Part shown: piece after piece, positions 25,887 through 34,851 of the stretch
Position numbering within the stretch: the stretch's first letter is position 1
Layout: each line of letters starts with the position of its first letter
Assembly: GCF_923079645.1 (NCBI RefSeq)
Contig: NZ_CAKLPY010000006.1
Location: 1 to 64,000 of the forward strand
Source of the DNA: Emticicia aquatica
GTDB taxonomy: Bacteria; Bacteroidota; Bacteroidia; Cytophagales; Spirosomataceae
DNA length: 64,000 nucleotides
Direction of reading: 5' to 3'
Translations under genes and position numbers: made by a program
The notes under the pieces: generated by a model
What the model was told of the DNA's origin: nothing
The model's input: only the letters and a program-made list of their open reading frames with translations
Databases searched by the model: none

Positions 25887-27788
25887 ATGAGAAAACTTTT
25901 AATACTTAGCTGGTTTTTAATATTTGATTTGGGCGTTTATGCTCAAAAAGAAGTTTTTCGTATAGATAGTTTGCCAAAAGAAGGTGTTTTACTAAATAAA
26001 GGCTGGAAATTTCATGCAGGTGATAACCCCGATTTTGCAAAACCCGACTTTGATGATAGTAAATGGGAGAGTATTGACCCAACGAAAGATGTGATGGATT
26101 TGAAGTCATTAAAAGTAGGTAATATTATTTGGTTGAGACTTAAATTATTGCCAAAAATTGAATTCGACAATAAATTTTTGGCACTCATTGTAAAACAAAC
26201 AGGGGCAAGTGAAATATACCTAAATGGTAAATTGATTCATAAATTTGGACGTGTATCAAAAAATACAGAAGAAATAAAAGGCTATGACCCTATGGGCGAG
26301 CAAATTTCATTTCCATTAATCGCTCAACAAAATAATAGTTTAGCAGTAAGATTTTCGTATCCTAATACTTTCTTAGTATCCGATTTGAATTTTCCAAATC
26401 CCGCATTTAAGGCAGTTATTAATTACGTAGAAAATGCTGTTATTTCCAGTGATATAATTAATAGCCTATCACTAAGAGCTCATAATTCAGGTCATATAAA
26501 AACGGGGATTTTCCTTTTCATTGCAGCATTCCACCTTTTATTATTTTTCCAATATAGGCATAAAAAAGCTAATTTGTTTTTTGGAATCTATACATTTTTT
26601 ACAGCATATACGCTATTTTCTTCGAATATTACCTATTTTATCAATGATTTATATTATCGTAATCTTCTAACAATTACCCATCTTTTGGTCAGCCCAATCG
26701 CTGATTTATGTGTGTTGATTGCCTTATATTTTTTATTGGAATTGAAGAGAGATAAGTTTTTCTATATCATTGTAGTTTGTTTTTTGATTACTGTTCCGAC
26801 AATGATTTATCCTTATAAAACAGGTCAGTTATTTGGCTTTGTTTTAACCAAACTCTTTCTATGTTTTTACATACCCTTTATTTCATTTAAAGCCTATCGG
26901 AATGGGAAGAAAGAAGCAGTCAGTATAACAATTGCGGCAATATTGTTTTTCGTTGGAATGACCATTTATATTCTGATTAGAGATTCTGTAAATAAACCTT
27001 GGATACTTCAGGAAATGGCTTTCGATATAGCATTATTGGCTGTCCCGATGGCAATATCATACATATTAGCTACCGAATATAAGAGGAATTATTTGCAACT
27101 ATCAGATAATCTGACTGAGTTTCAACGTATTGCCAAAGAAAAACAAGAAACTCTACACAAACAAAATGCCGAACTCCAAGCCGCTCTCCTTCAAGGACAA
27201 ACCATCGAACGTAAACGTGTAGCCGCTGATTTGCACGATAATCTGGGTAGTACGTTGTCAGCACTTTGGCTGAGTGTTGATTTGATTGATAAATCGAAGA
27301 TGAGCCAAGAAGAAACCGCAATTCATCAAAACCTCAGAGAGAACCTCGAAAAAGCCTATAATGATGTGCGTTTGCTGTCGCATAATCTACTTCCCGAAGA
27401 ATTTGAAAAACAAGGACTCGTACCAACACTACAAAGTTTTGTTAGAAAAATAAGCAAAAACTCAAAGATTCATTTCGATTTACAAATTGCTGAAGGTTTT
27501 GGGAGGGTTGATAATAAAATAGAATTTGAGTTATACAGTATCTGTCTTGAATTGGTTAATAATATCATCAAACACTCAAAAGCTACCGATGCAAAAATAT
27601 CTCTTTCTCGTAGCCAAAAGCAGATAGAATTGAGAATATCTGATAACGGAATTGGTACATTCAAGAATGAAAGCGATGGAAAAGGAATGAAAAATGTTAA
27701 GGCAAGAGTTGAGTCATTAAATGGAATTTGGAATTTGCAAAATATTGAAAATAAGGGTATTAGGAGCGAAGTGTTGATTCCTGTTTAA
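25887..27788 (+). CDS. 7TMR-DISM sensor histidine kinase 2, tandem paralogue
   Basis: 633 aa with signal peptide MRKLLILSWFLIFDLGVYAQ. Domain order matches its neighbour: jelly-roll sensor, seven TM segments, HisKA_3 (His in AADLHDNLGSTLS) and HATPase_c. From about residue 430 onward it is almost the same protein as kinase 1 (few substitutions), while the sensor and TM parts share only the general pattern. Its last 4 nt overlap the convergent response-regulator gene, a probable partner. Confidence 0.93.
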   Translation: MRKLLILSWFLIFDLGVYAQKEVFRIDSLPKEGVLLNKGWKFHAGDNPDFAKPDFDDSKWESIDPTKDVMDLKSLKVGNIIWLRLKLLPKIEFDNKFLALIVKQTGASEIYLNGKLIHKFGRVSKNTEEIKGYDPMGEQISFPLIAQQNNSLAVRFSYPNTFLVSDLNFPNPAFKAVINYVENAVISSDIINSLSLRAHNSGHIKTGIFLFIAAFHLLLFFQYRHKKANLFFGIYTFFTAYTLFSSNITYFINDLYYRNLLTITHLLVSPIADLCVLIALYFLLELKRDKFFYIIVVCFLITVPTMIYPYKTGQLFGFVLTKLFLCFYIPFISFKAYRNGKKEAVSITIAAILFFVGMTIYILIRDSVNKPWILQEMAFDIALLAVPMAISYILATEYKRNYLQLSDNLTEFQRIAKEKQETLHKQNAELQAALLQGQTIERKRVAADLHDNLGSTLSALWLSVDLIDKSKMSQEETAIHQNLRENLEKAYNDVRLLSHNLLPEEFEKQGLVPTLQSFVRKISKNSKIHFDLQIAEGFGRVDNKIEFELYSICLELVNNIIKHSKATDAKISLSRSQKQIELRISDNGIGTFKNESDGKGMKNVKARVESLNGIWNLQNIENKGIRSEVLIPV

Positions 27789-28426
27789 TCTACTAAACCA
27801 TGTTTGATAGCAAATTTTACCATACCAATGGCACTTTTAACATTGAGTTTTTTCATTAAATTAGCACGATGTGTTTCAACTGTCGAAATACTAATAAAAA
27901 GTTTTTCGGCGATTTCGGCAGTTGATTGTTCTTGGGTAATCAATTTTAAAATCTCAACTTCCCTTGCTGTCAAATGTTCAATCGTTTCGGGTCGAGCATC
28001 GTTATAATCCTCATCGGCAGTGGCTGCCAATTCTTCAATAACAGCTTCGCTATAATATTTTTTACCATCCATCAGTTTTAGAATAGCTGTGTGTAGCTCT
28101 TCTTTACCTGTTTTTTTCAAAATATAGCCATGTACACCCGCTCGCAATGCTTCTCGGATGTGCTGTGCATCTTCTGCCATTGTCAGTAATAAAATCTTAA
28201 GATTTGGATGAGTCTTTTTAAATTGTAAGGCAAGGTCAATTCCGCTAAAAAAAGGCATGTGTAAATCAGAAACCAAAATATCGACACCTACATCATTAAG
28301 AAAATGAGACACTTTTCTACTATCGTTTAGTGTGCCGACAACTTCAACATTCTCGATAGAATTAAATAGTAAACGCAAACTATCAAGCAAAACTTGGTGG
28401 TCATCAATGAGTAAAATTTTTATCAT
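27785..28426 (-). CDS. NarL/FixJ-family response regulator
   Basis: 213 aa. Receiver domain (about residues 1-120) with phospho-acceptor Asp in DILVSDLHMPFFSGIDL and the conserved Lys in YILKKTGKEEL. A LuxR-type HTH follows (LTAREVEILKLITQEQSTAE then IAEKLFISISTVETHRANLM). It is the evident partner of the two HisKA_3 kinases, convergent with them. A -7 box (minus-strand TACCTTTG, 28481-28474) lies 48 bp upstream of the start. Confidence 0.94.
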   Translation of the reverse strand: MIKILLIDDHQVLLDSLRLLFNSIENVEVVGTLNDSRKVSHFLNDVGVDILVSDLHMPFFSGIDLALQFKKTHPNLKILLLTMAEDAQHIREALRAGVHGYILKKTGKEELHTAILKLMDGKKYYSEAVIEELAATADEDYNDARPETIEHLTAREVEILKLITQEQSTAEIAEKLFISISTVETHRANLMKKLNVKSAIGMVKFAIKHGLVD

Positions 28427-28473
28427 AATAGGGTGGTGGAATAAACTTTTTCTACAACAAACATCTCATTTCT

Positions 28474-28481
28474 CAAAGGTA
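28474..28481 (-). promoter_or_regulatory. Response-regulator promoter, -7 box
   Basis: Minus strand reads TACCTTTG, matching TAnnTTTG. Distance to the ATG is about 48 bp. No clear -33 TTTG at the standard spacing. Confidence 0.5.
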
Positions 28482-28532
28482 TTGTTTTTTAGTAAAATGA
28501 TAAATCATTTTTATTATCGTAAAGTTTTATTT

Positions 28533-31500
28533 TTAATCACACCCCCTAATCTCTGCTTTAAAAAACCCACCAGTTGTTGGTTGGGCTTTAAAACCAGCAT
28601 TAAGTAAAATACTTTTGTTTGACCTATATGTAGCTTGAGCAGATGCAGTTACTATATTGGTAGCTGTGATGGTTTCGTTAGTTTTCTTTAGTTGAATTCC
28701 TGAACTATAATCATCGGCGGTGCTTACTAATACTATCGGTGTGCTACAATCATTTATTACAACTACCACAGGTTTAATGTCAAAACAGCCGTTGGTGGTT
28801 GTTGCTTTGATAAAATATGTACCCGAAGTCGTTACCGCCGAAGGATTATTTAGTGTAATAGTGGCATCTGCATCAGTGTAATATCTCAAAGAAGTATTAG
28901 GCGGTAGTGTACTACCTACGGTTATTGCCAAGAGCGTTATGTTTATTGTATTAGGTGGCGAAACAGCTGCTGGATTTGTAATTACTAAAATAGGTTTTGG
29001 ATTTACGGTAATTAATAAAGTATTCGATGCTCCGCTGGTCAGATTTCCCACCGTGCAAGTAGCCGATAGGCTTATTGAAGCATTAAAAATAACGTTTGCT
29101 CGACTTGTTCCGCTACCGCCATCGCTCCAATTAATAGTTCCTGAGCATCCAGTAGCCGATAAATTTATGCCACTTCCTGTACAAACCGTTGTCAGATGCG
29201 ATGAAACGACGGGTGTATCGGGTGGGCAAAGAACGGTTATTGGAACAGGTACACGAGAAGTTTCACAGTTACCATTTGCACAGGATACATAGTAGGTTGT
29301 GTTACTCTTCAGGATTGGGGTTACGAAGTTAAGACCGGTACCAATAGGCTCTAAAGAAGTATTATCTTTATACCATTTTACTATGAAAATATCCGTAGTA
29401 AAAGTATTACAACCAGTTGCAAATAGGGTGGTAGATGTATTACAATTGATTACTGAGGGATTACCCATTATTGTCTCAGGGTTACGAACAACATAAAAAT
29501 ACGCTCCTTGCCTACCGCTTTTGATACCACTAAGCTCGCATTCTGCATAGTAACGATAGCCATTTCCACCATTTTCATTGAAACTTAAAACAGGAGTATT
29601 AACATTTTGTCCAGTACCTATCAAGTTACCATCAAATTGGTCATCATACCAACGAACAATTCCATTTGAACAGCCATGAGCGAAAATCGTTTTAGAATTG
29701 CCACTGCAAAGGCGATTGGTTTGGTCGAAGACAATGGCAGGAGCCCTAACTTCGTCTTTATAGATAGAAAAGATGGAAGACTGCCTTTCACTTTCGCATC
29801 CATTTACTTGGCATGAATAGTAGATTTTATAATCTGCGATATTGTTTGTGGTGTTATTAAACAAGTTGGGTGTAATGTATGAGGTTCCTGTTGAAAGAGG
29901 GGTAATTGCAATATCGCTATCATACCATTTTACGGTTCCATTACATCCTTTAGCATCAAATCTCACATTACTACCATTATTGATGTTGAGAAAATCGTTA
30001 GAATTAGGCGAAATATTTGGTGTATTTGGGATTGATTTATTGATATAAATTATTTCACTCTTTGTAGAACTCAAGACACCATTTATCCTACAATCTGTGT
30101 AATAGTAAGTGGTATCTTTTGGAAAAATGGTATATACACCGTCAGGTATTGTTATTTGGTGTGGAGCTTGAGTAGTGGTTTCATAAAGGTAAAAATTTGC
30201 ATTTCTCTCATATGTTTTGTACCATCTAACAGTCCCCGAGCATCCAGAAGCAGTAATAGTGGGGTAGTTTGATATATTCCTGCAATAATTATTGGCTGAG
30301 ATACTTAAGGTAGGTGCGTTGGGCGGAGTATGACTCGTCAAACTAATAGTTAGGGGTGTACGAGGACTTATACATGTGGCATAATTCTCGCCTTGGACGT
30401 ACTCACATGCAGCATAATAAGTGGTTGGTTGAGTAATTTCGGGTGTAAGGAAACTACCTGATTCAATGGCATCTTGAGCAGTTGCAGAACTATACCACAC
30501 GATTCTTCCCGAACAGTTAGAAGCTGCCAATGTTGCTGTGTTGCCACTTATTACGGTAACTGGAGTTGTTGAGGGAGCCGGAATAACCGAACTTATCGGT
30601 ATAAATATGGGGTCTGAAGCGGCAGTACAACCATCTTGTTTTCTTGTTAATGTAAAAGAATAATTACCTGCATCGCTGCTTTGAGCAATATTTCTGGTGT
30701 AATATACTTTCCCTTCGTTTAAAAATTGAGTAGTTTGGTTTTGAGCATTGATGTTTAAACTATCTTTTTTCCAATTAAAGGAGTAGTTCTTTTCTGGTTG
30801 GTATGAAAAGACAAATAATTCAAACTTACCACCTTCACAATTGCTTTCAATAGCTATAATAGGCTTTGATAGTCCAACACCAAACCCATTCGAACTAAAA
30901 CTTGTATATGAACTTCCGTTAATGTTACTGACACGTAGCTTTAGATAATAATAACCAGTGGGAACATTATTTGGAACAACGACTTGCATAGACTCTGCCG
31001 TTTGAGATGAAATATTACCAAGTGGGTAAGATACTGTATTTAAATTATCTGATAGCTCGGCGGTAAAAACATTATTTAATCCTATTGTTCCATTGTTTTT
31101 CCAAGTAATGGTATGTGTATTCCCTTGACAAACAGAAGATGAGTTTGATATTGACAAAGAATTTATAGGTCCACAATTGATGGATGGCTTTACGATAAGT
31201 TTACCAGTAATTGTCGAATAGGGTTCTGATGAAGTTACTCGTATTTTATAGTTTAAACTTGCATTTGTGCCTTGTGGGATGTTAATCAATTGCATTTTAA
31301 GTCCATCACTATTATTACCTGATACTGTTGCCAGCAAACTTGGATTAGAAAAACTACCATTGACATCTGACAATTCTATATTAAATACATTGTTTTCGCT
31401 GACACCGCTTGAATACCATCTTACATTTGTGGTCTCATTTTCGCAAATCATAGTAGGGGAAATATTTAAACCAAAAATAGGTTTTGCATTAGGATATAAG

Positions 31501-31868
31501 AGAATAGGGTAGTTTTCGGATAGTACATCATTATTGCTAACTCTTAAATAATATGTATAATCTATCTCACAATTTCCGTTATTGACAACCCCTGTTTTGA
31601 AACAGCAAGGAATAGTTAATGTAGCAGAAGTAGTATTTGAGATTATTGAGGCCTTAGTTATCTCATTAATCTTTGAATCACAATATCTTGCTTCTATTTC
31701 AATCAACTCAATAGTGTAGGGTCCCAATGCTCCAGCAGAAGGAATAAAACTAACAGAAATATCTTGACCACTAAAAGTTGCGTAGGGGGTGTTTGGTGTA
31801 ATGCTTATACCTTGTCCATACGTGTTCAGATAAGTAAAAAAGAGTAATAGGTGAATGTATTTTTTCAT
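28533..31868 (-). CDS. Large Ig-like/3-coathanger surface protein
   Basis: 1111 aa. Signal peptide MKKYIHLLLFFTYLNTYGQG. The middle holds repeated Ig-like modules of roughly 80-90 residues marked by a Cys-Ser-Gly/W-Y pattern such as GCSGTVRWYK, GCNGTVKWYD and GCSNGIVRWYD, probably disulfide-linked pairs. The C-terminal 60 residues (IQLKKTNETITATNIVTASA ... LLNAGFKAQPTTGGFFKAEI) match the 3-coathanger-type end domain of Cytophagales secreted proteins. Likely cell-surface adhesin or stalk protein. Single gene, no operon partner. Confidence 0.85.
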   Translation of the reverse strand: MKKYIHLLLFFTYLNTYGQGISITPNTPYATFSGQDISVSFIPSAGALGPYTIELIEIEARYCDSKINEITKASIISNTTSATLTIPCCFKTGVVNNGNCEIDYTYYLRVSNNDVLSENYPILLYPNAKPIFGLNISPTMICENETTNVRWYSSGVSENNVFNIELSDVNGSFSNPSLLATVSGNNSDGLKMQLINIPQGTNASLNYKIRVTSSEPYSTITGKLIVKPSINCGPINSLSISNSSSVCQGNTHTITWKNNGTIGLNNVFTAELSDNLNTVSYPLGNISSQTAESMQVVVPNNVPTGYYYLKLRVSNINGSSYTSFSSNGFGVGLSKPIIAIESNCEGGKFELFVFSYQPEKNYSFNWKKDSLNINAQNQTTQFLNEGKVYYTRNIAQSSDAGNYSFTLTRKQDGCTAASDPIFIPISSVIPAPSTTPVTVISGNTATLAASNCSGRIVWYSSATAQDAIESGSFLTPEITQPTTYYAACEYVQGENYATCISPRTPLTISLTSHTPPNAPTLSISANNYCRNISNYPTITASGCSGTVRWYKTYERNANFYLYETTTQAPHQITIPDGVYTIFPKDTTYYYTDCRINGVLSSTKSEIIYINKSIPNTPNISPNSNDFLNINNGSNVRFDAKGCNGTVKWYDSDIAITPLSTGTSYITPNLFNNTTNNIADYKIYYSCQVNGCESERQSSIFSIYKDEVRAPAIVFDQTNRLCSGNSKTIFAHGCSNGIVRWYDDQFDGNLIGTGQNVNTPVLSFNENGGNGYRYYAECELSGIKSGRQGAYFYVVRNPETIMGNPSVINCNTSTTLFATGCNTFTTDIFIVKWYKDNTSLEPIGTGLNFVTPILKSNTTYYVSCANGNCETSRVPVPITVLCPPDTPVVSSHLTTVCTGSGINLSATGCSGTINWSDGGSGTSRANVIFNASISLSATCTVGNLTSGASNTLLITVNPKPILVITNPAAVSPPNTINITLLAITVGSTLPPNTSLRYYTDADATITLNNPSAVTTSGTYFIKATTTNGCFDIKPVVVVINDCSTPIVLVSTADDYSSGIQLKKTNETITATNIVTASAQATYRSNKSILLNAGFKAQPTTGGFFKAEIRGCD

Positions 31869-32095
31869 TCTTCTTGATAAAATTTAAAATTTCATCTGAA
31901 ATATGAATGAAGTCTCTGAAAAACCCTTGAAGATTCCATTTAACGGTATAGTTTTCGATTTAATGGGTCTCAAATGTTAGCCAGATGAACTTTTAACTAG
32001 GTTCGTTTTCTTCGAGACACAATTACTTTATGATTATCTGTCATCTGGATTGTGTTCGTCTGCTATGAAAGATAGCTTGATAACTTTCATTCATC

Positions 32096-32142
32096 CCGAA
32101 TTTACAGGTTTTCTAATGTGATTAGAAAACCTGTAAATTCGG
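32096..32142. terminator. 22-bp perfect stem-loop
   Basis: CCGAATTTACAGGTTTTCTAAT (32096-32117, longer than usual for a terminator, given here in two parts CCGAATTTAC and AGGTTTTCTAAT) pairs perfectly with 32121-32142 around loop GTG. It lies 25 bp past the symporter stop (minus strand). It may be a terminator or a small miniature element. The rest of the 31869-32167 gap shows nothing else. Confidence 0.7.
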
Positions 32143-32167
32143 TGTAACCTGAAACTGTCAAGCTATG

Positions 32168-33769
32168 TTAGCAGCATACAATTCCCCATTTTGATAATAA
32201 AATAAACACCAAAATCATCAGAACTATTAAAATTGCTGAATAAATATGGCGATTTTTCCATGGTTCTAAGTTAACTTTATGACTATCTTTTTGTAGATAA
32301 GGTATTCGCATCGGTTGAACTTTCCCAATTATCAGCATGATTATTACAGTAATAACAAACAAAATTGCTAACACATGAAGAAAATGCAAGCCAGTATCAA
32401 AAACAAATTGACTTAGCACATAACATATAACAAAAAAAGTTAGCCCAACTTTTGCAGCTAATGGCGGAACATTTTTAGTCAAAAAACCAATTATCAAAAC
32501 CGTGAAAATTGGAACACTGAATGCTCCTCCCACTTTTTGCAAATAATTATAAAAGCCTCCTTTAGCAAACATAATAAAGGGAGCAATACACATTGCTAAT
32601 AATGCTGCAAAAATTTGAAAACGCCTGCCAATCTTGATTAATGCTTCATCCTTTAACGGTTTTTGCATTTTATCGTAAGCAGGTTTGTAAATATTTAACA
32701 CGAAGAGTGTGCTGATACTATTTAGTCCTGCATTAAAACTCGTAATAGCCGCACCAAAAATTACTGCAGCAATTAAACCTATCAAAATTGAGGGTAATAC
32801 ATCTCCTGCCATTCGAGGAAAAATTTCGGCAGTATTATTTATTGTAGGATATAGATGAACGGCAATAATGCCTGGAATATTAATTATTAAAGGGGCGAGA
32901 AGTTTGCCTACGGCTGCTAAAGTAATGCCTTTTTGACTTTCAGCTAAGTTTTTTGAAGCCAAAATTCGTTGAACAATATACTGCTCCATTCCCCAATAAT
33001 TTAGATTTACAAGTAGCATTCCTGTAAAAAGGGTACTGAAAGGTATAGCATCTTTCGCAGTACCAATGGCATTGAAATGCTCGGTTTTTGAAGATAAAAT
33101 AATATTAACTCCTTCCATAAAATTACCTTTACCCAAATATTTTAGACCAAAATAGGGTAAAAACAAACCACCAATTAACAAGCCTACACCCAAAAGGGCA
33201 TCAGAAATAGCAATAACTTTAATACCGCCAACAAGGGTATAAATAATACCAATCAAGCCAAAACTCCACACTAAAATCCACATCATGGCAAAATTACTAA
33301 TGCCTAAAATATCAGAAAAATCGAAGATTCCATTAAAAATAACAGCCCCACCATATAACACCGTTGGCAACATATTGACCATATAACTCACTAAAAAAAT
33401 GATGGAAACAAACTTTTTTGTAGCAGCATCGTAGCGTTCTTCAAGAAAATCTGGGGTTGTGATAATACCGCTTCTAAGATAAATAGGCATAAAAAATTCG
33501 GAAACAATTATCATAGCCACAATGGAAGTCATTCCCCATGCCATGACGGTCATGTTATTGATATAAACGGATTCGTTTTCACCAATAAATTGTACGCCAT
33601 TCACATTACTCAAAAGCAATAAACTACCTACCAAAACAAAGCTCAGATTTCTTTTTCCCAGGAAAAAGCCTTCGGAAGTAATTGTCTTTTCTTTCCTGAT
33701 TTTTCGCCAAGATATGATAGCAACAATGCCATTGAAAAGCAAAAAATATAGGAGAGCAGATATATTCAT
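32168..33769 (-). CDS. SSS-family sodium/solute symporter
   Basis: 533 aa with about 14 predicted TM segments, of the SLC5 family. Landmarks are WRKIRKEKTITSEGFFLGKR near the N-terminus, LLLSNVNGVQFIGENESVYI after TM2 and AAITSFNAGLNSISTLFVLN late. SSS proteins couple sugar import to the sodium gradient, and the context of alpha-galactosidase and galactokinase suggests galactose as substrate. The start overlaps the end of the GntR gene by 4 nt, so they form one transcript. Confidence 0.93.
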   Translation of the reverse strand: MNISALLYFLLFNGIVAIISWRKIRKEKTITSEGFFLGKRNLSFVLVGSLLLLSNVNGVQFIGENESVYINNMTVMAWGMTSIVAMIIVSEFFMPIYLRSGIITTPDFLEERYDAATKKFVSIIFLVSYMVNMLPTVLYGGAVIFNGIFDFSDILGISNFAMMWILVWSFGLIGIIYTLVGGIKVIAISDALLGVGLLIGGLFLPYFGLKYLGKGNFMEGVNIILSSKTEHFNAIGTAKDAIPFSTLFTGMLLVNLNYWGMEQYIVQRILASKNLAESQKGITLAAVGKLLAPLIINIPGIIAVHLYPTINNTAEIFPRMAGDVLPSILIGLIAAVIFGAAITSFNAGLNSISTLFVLNIYKPAYDKMQKPLKDEALIKIGRRFQIFAALLAMCIAPFIMFAKGGFYNYLQKVGGAFSVPIFTVLIIGFLTKNVPPLAAKVGLTFFVICYVLSQFVFDTGLHFLHVLAILFVITVIIMLIIGKVQPMRIPYLQKDSHKVNLEPWKNRHIYSAILIVLMILVFILLSKWGIVCC

Positions 33770-34782
33770 AGGGAATTTCTTCTAATCAAAACAGTGGGCA
33801 TCGTTTCTTGTATTTTCTCTCTTGTCAATACATAATGGGCAGCTTTTCTGCCCATTTCACCAAAATCTACGGAGTAGGTTGTGATACCATCAAAGACAAT
33901 TTCTTTTACAAGTTCATCATTATGAGACAAAATTCCAATGTCTTTTCCTAAAGTAAAATTCTTTGCTTTGCAATCTTTCAGCATTGCCCATAAATCTAAA
34001 TTAGACAATGTAAAGTAAACTTTCCCTTTTTCAAGGCTACCTGATTTATATTCGTTGGAAGTGAACCCTTTTATGTTATAATCTTTTAGGAATTTTTTGT
34101 AGGCTCGGAGAATTTCAATCGGAATGATAGAGGCGGGTTTGTAGAAAAACATCATCTCATCAAATTGTTTAATTGCATCGGCAACTTCTACAAAAGCTTT
34201 ATAACTTGATGCCTCAAATTCTTGAGTAATATGACAAAAATCTCCTTCGATTGGCTCATAACGGTCAAACATTAAGAATTTATTCAATGGAATTGTTTGG
34301 AGTAAAGCTTTTGTTTTTGGGTGTGGAATTGGAGATATTACATACATTCCATATTTTCCGTTGATATGGGTAAGTATTGTTTCAAAAACATCAATATTGT
34401 TATGATGGAAATAAACGTCTAAATGAATATTTTCTCCTAAACCTTCTCTGAAATTTCGATAAAAAATTTCTTGAAATGTATCAAAAGCAAACATCAATAA
34501 AGCTACTTTGAGGGTTTGACTTGTATCTCCGTTAGATACAAAATACCCTAAACGATTTTTTGATTCAATAATACCTCTATTTTTTAGTTCCGAATAAGCT
34601 TTTACAATGGTTTCTCTTGCAAACCCAACTTCTTTAATCATCACATTGACCGATGGAAGCATTTCGCCCTGCGAAATCCGTTTTTCATCAATAGCATTGA
34701 TTATTCCATTCACGATTTGCTCGTGCTTGGAATAGTTGGGTATGTATTGTAATTCCTGTATCTTTTCAAACAAATCTTTCAT
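33766..34782 (-). CDS. GntR-type regulator with sugar-binding-like domain
   Basis: 338 aa. N-terminal GntR winged HTH (about residues 14-80; ISQGEMLPSVNVMIKEVGFA then RETIVKAYSELKNRGII) joined to a periplasmic-binding-protein-like domain (about 100-335; KVALLMFAFDTF, YVISPIPHPKT, GILSHNDELV), as in GntR/LacI hybrids of Bacteroidota. It likely senses a galactose-related ligand. An inverted repeat, TTTGTAGTT (34793-34801) and AACTACAAA (34834-34842), flanks the start site, so it may repress itself. Confidence 0.9.
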   Translation of the reverse strand: MKDLFEKIQELQYIPNYSKHEQIVNGIINAIDEKRISQGEMLPSVNVMIKEVGFARETIVKAYSELKNRGIIESKNRLGYFVSNGDTSQTLKVALLMFAFDTFQEIFYRNFREGLGENIHLDVYFHHNNIDVFETILTHINGKYGMYVISPIPHPKTKALLQTIPLNKFLMFDRYEPIEGDFCHITQEFEASSYKAFVEVADAIKQFDEMMFFYKPASIIPIEILRAYKKFLKDYNIKGFTSNEYKSGSLEKGKVYFTLSNLDLWAMLKDCKAKNFTLGKDIGILSHNDELVKEIVFDGITTYSVDFGEMGRKAAHYVLTREKIQETMPTVLIRRNSL

Positions 34783-34792
34783 TTCTATTGGT

Positions 34793-34845
34793 TTTGTAGT
34801 TTTTATGGAAAACGTTCAATTTTAGCAAATATCAACTACAAATCT
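34793..34845 (-). promoter_or_regulatory. GntR promoter and 9-bp inverted repeat
   Basis: Minus-strand TAGATTTG at 34845-34838 fits TAnnTTTG. TTTGTAGTT (34793-34801) and AACTACAAA (34834-34842) are perfect inverted arms 32 nt apart, one overlapping the -7 box. Candidate operator. The core TACAAATCTA also occurs before the VCBS gene at 45293. Confidence 0.6.
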
Positions 34846-34851
34846 ACGAAT

